Below, piece after piece: positions 56,220 to 64,000 of a DNA stretch of 64,000 nt (its first letter is position 1; each line of letters begins with the position of its first letter). The DNA lies in NCBI GenBank assembly GCA_018340375.1, contig JAFFJZ010000016.1, positions 6,331,372 through 6,395,371 of the forward strand. Reading direction: 5' to 3'. Below the pieces are notes generated by a model, which made no database searches, was not told the DNA's origin, and saw only the letters and a list, made by a program, of their open reading frames with translations. This DNA is from Gonatopus flavifemur. Taxonomy: Eukaryota > Arthropoda > Insecta > Hymenoptera > Dryinidae. The position numbers and the translations under genes are program-made.

Positions 56220-57997
56220 ATGGACGATTCCGGTAGACCATCAAAAAGGATTCGTACCGATCGGTGCACTAATCCCTTTGGCATCGAAGGTCATATGAGA
56301 ACAACACAACAACTTCGAAAAATGTCCGAGACACTGCTCAAAGCGTTCCCACATTTTCCTGAACATGCGCGAATTCGCACAGAATGCCGAATACGATTTA
56401 ATGAACAAAGAGATCCGAATTTGCGAACCTATGATAACATGATAACTGATAGTTGTGTCGATGATCAACAAGATGATGATATTCCTGGTGAGAACACTGG
56501 TATGATGAGTGAGGTGGAGCTGAATGAACTCTTACAAGGGTTAGAACAGAAATTTCATAGCCTACCCAGCAACGACCCCATGCAAGTATCCATCCTCACA
56601 ATCGCTCCTGAATGTTGGAGTGCACGAAAAATCGCTCACGGATTTGATATATCACGCAGTATGGCCTCTGAATCTAAATTCCCTAGGAAATCTCGTAGAA
56701 TTCTAGCTTTGCCAGATCACAAATCTGGGAAACGTTCACCAGAGGAAACTGTGAAAAAAGTAGAAAAGTTTTATGCAGACGACCACGACAGTAGGATTAT
56801 GCCCCACAAAAACGCAACAGTAACTGTCAGGATCGGCGATAAGGAGGAGAAGAGGCAAAAAAGGGTGTTACTCTCTGAAATCAAAGATTTGCACGAACTC
56901 TTTTGTGAACAACATCCGAAACACCCGATCGGTACCACCGAGTCTGCAGAACTTCGACCCAAATGGTGTGTTGTTGCAGGAAGTTCTAGCACACACAGTG
57001 TCTGTGTCTGCACCCCACACCACAATTTTGAACAAATGTTTGACGTTGCGAATCTGACCAAATTTAGTCAAGATATGGAATTTCATTTTGTACATTATAC
57101 CGATTGCATATGATTTGTCTTGTGCAAAGACGCTAACCCAGCATAGTATTCACAAGAATGTCCAATGTGTCCAAAAATCGAAATATTTGCGACCGTTGTG
57201 TCAAATATTTCAGGAACACAATAAATAGACCACGTCATTTTCAGCACGTAGCAAGCAACCCACAGATGTACTTTGAAAAAAGAATGCCTGTCAACCGCGG
57301 ACTTCGTTATGCAGTTGAATACATTCTTGAAAAATTGGATACCTCATCATTTTTTGTCAAAATCCTAGTCTGGATTACGTTGCTCAGGGGGAGGAGAATT
57401 GACGATACGATGAGGTAATAGTTCAATGCGACTTCGTAGAAAATTATACGTATGTCGCCCAAGATGCTGCGCAAGCATTTCATCACAACCACGATCAGTG
57501 CACAGTGTTCAATGTGGTATTATACTATAAAACTCGGGAAAAATTAGAGCATCATAGCATCGTACTGTTATCAGATGGTACTATATACGATTCGGCCGCA
57601 GTTCATCTGATGCAACAAAGAGTCATTCCCGAGATACGAGAGATTCGTCCTCAAGTGAAGAGAGTCATATACGTAACGGATGGAGCGAAGCAACATTTTA
57701 AAGACCGTTGTCCAATGTGCAACTTAATGCACCACAAAAGAGATCACGGTATTGATGCTGAGTGGCATTGCCACGCGAGTGCCCATGAAAAAGGGGCATG
57801 TTCTGAAAACGGAAGCGACTCGAGCTAGTCTTCAAGCCCAGAGCAATGATGCAATTTTGAACGGACAGACCCTATTCGGGTGGATGGAAGAGAAGTTCAA
57901 AAATATTAGATTTTTCTGGTATCACCAGGATCACCAACGGATCCAAATTTACCCATGCTCCTTCCGTGCTGAAGATCCAAATATCTCATGGATTTAG
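56220..57997 (+). pseudogene. DDE-transposase-like gene, copy 4 (broken)
   Basis: The longest N-terminal frame of the four. From the Met at 56220 it reads MDDSGRPSKRIRTDRCTNPF, then a charged region, LNELLQGLEQKFHSLPSND, ILTIAPECWSARKIAHGF, EKFYADDHDSRIMPHKN and SAELRPKWCVVAGSSSTHS with VCVCTPHHN, ending at 57113. The middle (57114-57500) is frame-broken. Then come CDFVENYTYVAQD (first Asp near 57430), VIYVTDGAKQHFKD (second Asp near 57679) and AEWHCHASAHEKGAC, after which a small deletion removes the third site (CDG has become CSE). A last frame (57752-57997) gives the C-terminal helices. The KRIR run near the start is a plausible nuclear localisation signal. It is bounded by inverted repeats like copies 2 and 3. 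Confidence 0.8.
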
Positions 57998-58269
57998 ACC
58001 ATCGGGGTCTACCTTGAAAGTATGCAGATATTTAAAAGCCAAAGTGTCAATGATTTTTGTTGAATACGATATAGATCTCCGTTGATAGATCCTCGTTCTG
58101 AATCATCCTCTTATTCTTTGGGTATTGACTTGAGAGGTGCCGCTGCTGACTTCTTTGAAGGAAATTTAATTCTCCATTAAAAAAGTCCGATGCAGTTTCA
58201 CCCTATCTAGCTTAGGTTTCACTCTATAAGCCGCTATATGAGGTGAAAAAGAGTCGCGTTATCACACCA

Positions 58270-58525
58270 GGGATAATGGAAGGGTGGGTTTAGGGGCAAC
58301 TGAGGGTTGGAAGTTTCCTAGGGTCTTTGTGGTATCCCAGAAGCACCATAATCGGATCTTCGTATAAATATAGTCCACAGGCTGGGGACGAATACTCCCT
58401 CTCCATAGGGGATGATGGAGGGGTAGATTTCATGGAATTAGGGGATGAGATCCTTCTAAGAGTTCTTCTGGTATCCCAGGTAATTCCTGTATTGATTTCC
58501 AAGGATTTGCTGTTCATAGAGAGTG
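58270..58525 (-). repeat. Right TIR of the copy 4 element
   Basis: Inverted partner of 54208-54466. Confidence 0.8.
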
Positions 58526-58922
58526 AAAATTCGTGAGGTGAGCCCATGATTTTCACTATGGTCATAAAAATCGATGAGAGGTCAATGAACATCAAGTACT
58601 TGGGCATCCTATATCACTCCTAAAATATAACATTGGGAATCGAATTTGTTCAGTAACAATGTTTATTTAAAAATTATTGTCCTTCGAAAGAAAGAAATGA
58701 ATTACTCGCAAACAGCCGTATGGATTTGGATAAAAATTTGATCACATATCAATGAATATATGTTCTTCACAATGACAATCACAAAAATTTTAATCTTGCA
58801 TCTTTGCCATTTCTTATTGAAAATTTTATGAACAAATGAAAATTCAACCGTGTTCTACATACAGTAACTAAATTTTCTTCCAGACATATGAAAATATATA
58901 CTTTGAAGGCCCTAAAAATGCA
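58526..58922. other. Unassigned AT-rich stretch
   Basis: Nothing recognisable on either strand. Confidence 0.4.
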
Positions 58923-59319
58923 CCCAGCCAACAAAATCTAGGCAGCGCTTCTGGCAGTGGTGCTACAATCCACTTATACAGTTGAAAATCTTCTGTACAT
59001 ATATGGCTTCATTCATGTATGGAAATAGGAGCGACTTGGTAGTATTTTTACTAGGAGCACTACTTGGTAGCGCTGAGGTAGTGCTACGTTATAAATTGAA
59101 TCATATATACCCATGTGGAAATTGCCGGAGTCGACAAATCGCCCAGTACTGGAAAGGTTGTATTTGCCAGACTTCGGCAAAAACAATTGTTCCTGTTCAG
59201 GCCCATTACTGTTTTTCAACTGGCTGTACATGTTCGATGGAGTTCAGACGGCATTGGTTGGCGTGGACAGACAGTGTTGGGCCAGTAATGAATCAATACT
59301 GGCCGGAAAATACACGGAT

Positions 59320-60015
59320 CGTAGTGTAACGGAGCCGCGCCAGTACTGTGCCAGAATTGGGATAACCATTCAATATATCCAAAAGGCGATCGAGTGCCAG
59401 GAGCGGTAGGGCAATGGCTAACTACAAAATCGGTAGTCGAACTGCATTAAAATTATGTCTATGGAAATCCGGCTGTTATGGTAAACCAAAGCGGCGCCAG
59501 TACTGAGCCAGAGTTGGGATTACCATTTCATATATTTGATAGCCGACTATATGCCAGTATCAATATGGCACTGGCTGACTACGGAATCGATGTTAAATTG
59601 TCGGTAAAATCGTAGCGATGGGGATCAGGCTATTAGGGTGAGCCGAAGCTTCACCAGTACTGAGCCAGAGTTGGGATGACCATTCAATATATCCAATAGG
59701 CGATCGAGTGCCAGGATCGGTAGGGCAATGGCTAACTACAAAATCGGTAGTCGAACTACGTTAAAATCATGTCCATGGAAATCCGGCTGTTATGGTGAAC
59801 CAAAGCGGCGCCAGTACTGAGCCAGAGTTGGGATTAGGATTCAATATGTTCGATAGACGACATGGTACCAGTATTGGTGGGACTCTGGTTGACTACGGAA
59901 TCGGTAGTCGGTTGACATTAAAATCCCGATCTTGGCAACTTGATTTTTGTAGTGAGCCGGAGTCACGCCAGTATCAAGACAGAGTTGGTATGATCATTCA
60001 ATACGTTCGATAGAG
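59320..60015. repeat. Tandem repeat, unit about 160 bp, paired as about 320 bp
   Basis: The core gccagtactgagccagagttggga recurs near 59338, 59497, 59659, 59812 and 59968 (last one diverged). The units at 59338 and 59659 are almost identical over 160 bp, showing a higher-order period near 320 bp. Confidence 0.8.
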
Positions 60016-60165
60016 AACGATGAACCAGTATTGGTAGAATCTTGTTTCACTACGGAGCCTATGGTAAATTGCGTGACTTCAAGGGAATTGGTGCAATAAA
60101 TGGGAATTTAAGTGGTCCGTTGTCAACTTGGAGATTAGCTGATGTGATAGAGACTCTGTTTCTCA

Positions 60166-60405
60166 CACGGAAAAAAGGAAACACTACTGGTTACTGTGAA
60201 TGACAGCGATCGGTTGGAAAACAAATGAAAACACGCTTGGATAATGAGGATTAGCGCGATCACAGTGATGGGTATTGTAATGAAATGCGTCAACGCTGAC
60301 TGGACAGTAATGAGGACTGGGAAACGCAGTACTGCGTAGAATGAATTTGAGTTTCAATGTATTTTTATGATTCACAGTAACCATTGCTGTTTTCTTTTTT
60401 CCGTG
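60166..60405. mobile_element. 240-bp MITE with CACGGAAAAAA ends
   Basis: cacggaaaaaaggaaacac at the left pairs with gctgttttcttttttccgtg at the right, and ggttactgtgaat pairs with attcacagtaacc just inside. It is nested in the CCCAGCCA element. A half-site of the same motif is at 62106. Confidence 0.85.
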
Positions 60406-61024
60406 CACTCGCAGGTCCCGGGTTCAATCCTTGCCCAGTGAACTTTCATGAAACCACTTCCAAAGCGTCTTTCTCAGATAACGGTGATGAGGAAAATAGA
60501 TTCACAAAGTTTTGAAAGTTCACATTCAATGTATTTTTTTTTTTACTTGAAATATAACTCCGGGGATCTCTAATTACCAGCACTGTGCCAGTACTGGGTC
60601 GGGTCTGAATTCCTACGTAGGATGTATCATTTTGACCCTCTACCACTTCTCAACCAGTACTGGCCGAACAACTGATTCTGTTGCAATGCCAGAGTTCCAC
60701 CATAGTAGGCATACACCAAATATCGCTACCGACGTGGTGGTAAATGTTTTACCGGCCCTTATGTAAAATGATGTCATCATTCCGACGCCTTGCCAGTACC
60801 GTCCAAACCACTGGCCCCATAAGGGCAAGGTTGCCCTTATAGGATTTGCCAGTACTGGCAACTCTGGCAACAGTACTGTGCCAGTAGCGGCGCGTGTGTA
60901 CATTTCCACATGGGTATATCTTATGGTAGCATGCAGTCTCACGGTAATGTAAAAGCTACTACGTTGCTACCACTAGTACTGCTAGTAGCGGAAACGTGGA
61001 TTTGGGAGCACTTTGCTGGCTGGG

Positions 61025-62240
61025 CAAGAAAAAATTTGTAATTGCTATCGGGTAAGACAACCATGAATTTTGTTCAGCGCGGCGGCGACCACGGAAGCAG
61101 CGTTCACGTTCTTATTTCATGTTCATCAATCTCTGACGATAGAGGGTATACACGTTAATGAAATACATTTTATTAGAGCGAAATTATCATTATTTTTATT
61201 CACAAACTCATAACTTATATCATGTGAAATCTTAATTAAAATAGATGTCAACAGTCTTTACCTCCTTTCGTCTTTTGGTTTCTTTGGATTGACACGTTTG
61301 ATGAACGGGAAAAATACTACATCTTCGATTTTCTATTTGTCCAACTTTTGTTTGTCCCTTCAAAACTCATAAGATTTTGAGTTGGTACAACCAGCCGCTC
61401 AATTGTTTCGTTCGTCACTTGCTTATTGTTTTCCATGACACCACCATTTTTTCACTCACAAATACATCACCTTGTTTTGTTTCTATTTCCAATATTGAAA
61501 GAATTGTGTTGTTTTCGGTTGCTCTAAGAGTGAATAGATGATTTCATTATTAAGTTTTTATCGATGATTAATTGACTTTATCACATAAATCACGTGTGAA
61601 TTCTACAATGTGTCGAGCTAAGGGGTGTTGCAATCCATTGAGAAGAACTAATCACAATTGCATAAGGAATAAAAAATTGTTTTTGGTGACTGAAAAGTGG
61701 TATGCAATATTCGAAAATATAATTGGATTATACGTGTGTGGTACACTGTTAAAAATGTCTATAGTAATAAAAAAACACCGTTGGAAGTTTTTACGCACAA
61801 CAAAAAAGTAATTTTGAAATTCTTTGTTGTAAATTTACCACACAAATTTTTGCAATCTTATTCAGAAAAATTACAAAATATTTTTCAAAATTCACAAAAC
61901 ATCTATCCAGAATTAGTTCGGCGAAATTCCAATGCAAATGTTGTAATTTTATCAAACCAATTCTGTTGCAAATGTTTCGTAATTTTAATATGCTGCTTTG
62001 TGAATTCACTTTTCAATTATTTCAACTTAGTTTCAAAAAATTACACTGCATGTGTTGCATTTTTACAAAGCATTCATAAAAAAATTGTTCGGCAAAATCC
62101 TAATACACGGAAAAAAATAAACTGTTATAAAAAAAAAAAATAACATCAACCTTCGCTTCACTATGGTGTTTGGTAGAAAGGCAATAATGACACACATTGA
62201 TCATTATCGTCTGGAATAACTTTGTTGGCGATGGTGAAAA
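61025..62240. other. Unassigned AT-rich stretch
   Basis: No recognisable gene. A small frame at 61697-62143 is Lys/Asn/Phe-rich and unlikely to be real. A cacggaaaaaa half-site ends near 62116, suggesting a decayed MITE over 61740-62116. Confidence 0.35.
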
Positions 62241-62290
62241 GTTTTTAACCCAAACGGGGAACCGAACCTGCTCTACCTACCTACCCAACT
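62241..62290 (-). repeat. Possible tRNA-like (SINE head) fragment
   Basis: On the minus strand ggttcggttcc resembles the pol III B box. The A box is not convincing. Confidence 0.35.
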
Positions 62291-62294
62291 AACA

Positions 62295-62505
62295 TTTCAG
62301 TTCTTGGAGACATCTAAAAGAGTTCTTGCTTAAGATATTTCCAAGACTTCGTGTCAAGACATCTTTAAGATATCTTTAAGATGTCATAAAAAATAATTCT
62401 TTAGACATCTGTGAAAGACTTCTAAAAGATTTCTTCAAGAAGTGTTGAATAAGATATCTTGTACAAGAATTCTTTCTGACATGTTTGACAAGAAATCTTT
62501 TAGAG
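62295..62505. repeat. AAGATATCTT-rich repeat
   Basis: Variants of agatatctttaagatgtc and gacatcttaaga recur in both orientations across 200 bp. Confidence 0.6.
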
Positions 62506-63085
62506 GTCATTTTTTTTCTCCAATTCATTCGAATACATTGTTCCTTTTGTCTTATGTCGTATCATTTATCATGAGAAAATTGTTTTTTTTTCCTTTTCAA
62601 CATCGTGTGTTAAGATACATATAGCTTCATTCATCAGTACATTTTCTCCTGTACAATTATACATTATATTATCTCATCGATTTATTCTTCTTCTGATGTA
62701 TCAGAATCATACGCATTGATTGTCTGTGCGTGGTGTGAAAAAAATTTGTGTTTTAAATGTTTTTTTGACGTCTTTTATCCAAAAGCATGCAAATGCGAAG
62801 TAAATACTGTAAATGATGATTCAGGTACATCAGAAGAAGAATAAAGCGATGAGATTTATTATGTATAAATGTACAGAGAAAAATGTATTTACAAATAAAG
62901 CTACTCGTTCCTTAACATACAATAATGTTGAAAAAAAATTTCCCCATGATAAATAATGTGACATAAGACCAAAGAAACAATGCATTCGGATAAATTGAAG
63001 AAAAAAATAATTATCCCCAAAAGACTCGAACGAGGGTCGTATGGACTGGACGCCGATGCACTACTACTCAAGCCATCACCGACTG
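62505..63085 (-). mobile_element. SINE-like sequence with inverted arms
   Basis: Arms at about 62505-62706 and 62816-63010 are inverted copies (ttcttcttctgatgta and its complement near the centre). The right arm continues on the minus strand into a tRNA-like head at 63012-63084 with A-box-like TGGCTTGAGTAG (63064-63075) and B-box-like GTTCGAGTC (63023-63031) at normal spacing. The acceptor stem does not pair, so it is not a working tRNA. It suggests a tRNA-derived SINE in inverted duplicate. Confidence 0.55.
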
Positions 63086-63089
63086 GTTG

Positions 63090-64000
63090 AAGTTAACCAT
63101 TCTCTTTGCTTATATCAAATAACGCTCAATCTCAAATATCTCGAAAACTATAAGCCGCGTTGGAACGAAAGCCAAAAGAGTTTTCTCACGGGTATTTAAG
63201 GTATATGTACATAGAAATTTCATCGAAAAGTCCCACCTTTGGTAGTTTCATGCAGCTGACCGCCACCATCGCATGTTAACTCTGGCTTGTTTTATTGAAC
63301 ATTCATCAAGATTCAAGAATCCCTGGCACAAATTGATTTCGACAGATGTAAACATTCACATTTGGAAGGCTATATTTATATATACGTTTTGGATTCGTGG
63401 GCATCAATTCTTGGCTTTTAAAAGGTATGTAGAGTTAATTTTTTTCCAAAATTAGAATTTTTTTTTTCTGAACAGACATCATTTGAAAAATATGTCGCAG
63501 TATTGTACCTACATGAAAGTAGAGTATACTGTTATTTGACCTCTAATTCGTTTCAGTAAACAATCGAAACTTCAGCAACAGTATCTTCATGTTTTTATGA
63601 ATGAATGAATGTTTAGAAGAAACTACTTGTACAGCATACATTAGTTTTGGATCAGTTATAGCTTGATGAAATTAAATATATTTTCCAAACAAGAATATCC
63701 TTCTAACACTAGGTTGAACCCTTCAAATTCGAAATTTCAGAATCAAATGGACTCATTTCTATATACTGATGTGTGTGGTACTTATATATAATTTTTCTAA
63801 AATTTATACATTCTGTTGATGGCTTGTTCAGCCTTAGCAAAAATTTCTCATATTTTTTCATAATTTTTTCTAATAATGTTCTCATAAAGTCCCATAATTT
63901 ATCCAAACATTCGCACATTAGTGTGATAATTATTTTTTCATATTTTCTCATAATTTTTGCATAAAATTTCATAATTTCTAAAGGAGTTTGGTCATTTTTA
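63090..64000. other. Unassigned AT-rich stretch
   Basis: Very AT-rich to the window end. The string cataattttt-type repeats near 63840-63990 are low complexity. No gene seen. Confidence 0.4.

Larger units (their letters stand above)
54208..58525 (+). mobile_element. TIR-bounded region carrying DDE-like copy 4
   Basis: Inverted repeats at 54208-54466 and 58270-58525 enclose a Harbinger-like MITE, a dispersed repeat and copy 4. Exact outer ends are unclear because the left arm grows out of a tandem repeat. Confidence 0.6.
58923..61024. mobile_element. Non-autonomous element with CCCAGCCA ends
   Basis: Left end cccagccaacaaaat and right end complement cccagccagcaaagt form the termini. Further inside, catatatacccatgtggaaat (59101) pairs with atttccacatgggtatatct (60901). 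No transposase is present. The interior is a tandem repeat and a nested MITE. Confidence 0.8.

Noticed and set aside
168..57997. DDE-like genes as domesticated host genes
   Set aside because: All four copies are broken by frameshifts or stops, and three sit between inverted repeats, so decayed mobile elements fit better.
61697..62143. 148-residue open frame
   Set aside because: Low complexity, Lys/Asn/Phe-rich as expected from AT-rich DNA, and no recognisable domain.
63012..63084. Possible tRNA gene on the minus strand
   Set aside because: A and B boxes are present, but the acceptor and anticodon stems do not pair and it is joined to a repeat body.
1..64000. Integrated viral sequence other than LTR retrotransposons
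   Set aside because: No capsid, polymerase or envelope-like frame of viral type was recognised; the gypsy copies show no envelope gene.

Overview
This window is eukaryotic and looks like a slice of an insect genome. It is AT-rich and has almost no intact long reading frames. It is filled with nested, decayed transposable elements of families common in arthropods: mariner, other IS630/Tc1-type, hAT, Transib, pogo, Helitron, Ty3/gypsy and two LINE types. The only host coding sequence I recognise is one 141-bp exon of a class A aminergic GPCR, closest by eye to the insect serotonin 5-HT1 type. It lies on the minus strand at 45154-45294 with splice sites on both sides, so part of the window may be intron of a large receptor gene. 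The order of insect cannot be decided from the sequence.

Layout. 1-4.2 kb: broken copy 1 of a recurrent DDE-transposase-like gene, then a 353-bp tandem duplication. 4.25-11.26 kb: a hAT element (18-bp perfect terminal repeats, minus-strand C-terminal transposase piece). It is split by a second element that carries copy 2 of the DDE-like gene between about 430-bp inverted repeats, and that one abuts an IS630/Tc1-like element. 11.3-13.9 kb: 5'-truncated RTE-like LINE (minus). 15.8-18.0 kb: Helitron helicase remnant (minus). 18.7-19.5 kb: hAT-like MITE and palindromes. 19.6-22.7 kb: a strongly purine-biased LINE (plus) that stops inside its reverse transcriptase. 23.6-28.4 kb: copy 3 of the DDE-like gene between 0.7-0.8-kb inverted repeats, with minisatellites inside. 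29.7-38.2 kb: a near-identical 3.68-kb inverted duplication containing two head-to-head Ty3/gypsy copies around a 1.15-kb centre. The right copy continues to a 3' LTR at 41.1 kb and is interrupted by a mariner. 41.9-44.8 kb: a Transib (RAG1-like) transposase running in one frame into pogo-type DNA-binding domains. 45.1-47.6 kb: the receptor exon and a fold-back element nested in a TATATG-rich repeat. 49.9-51.4 kb: MITEs and a run of four small gt-ag introns. 52.1-53.4 kb: a second mariner. 53.5-58.5 kb: tandem repeats, a Harbinger-like MITE and copy 4 of the DDE-like gene between about 260-bp inverted repeats. 58.9-61.0 kb: a non-autonomous element with internal tandem repeats and a nested MITE. 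62.2-63.1 kb: inverted SINE-like sequence with a tRNA-like head. The rest is AT-rich and unassigned.

No operon-like co-operation exists here. The relations are those of insertion: each element records the order in which others landed in it. The most interesting points are the recurrent, long-TIR-bounded DDE-like family (four copies, all on the plus strand), the in-frame Transib-pogo arrangement, the very young inverted duplication, and the lone receptor exon among the repeats. All boundaries were found by reading, not by alignment software. They should be taken as good to a few bases where termini are quoted and to tens of bases elsewhere.
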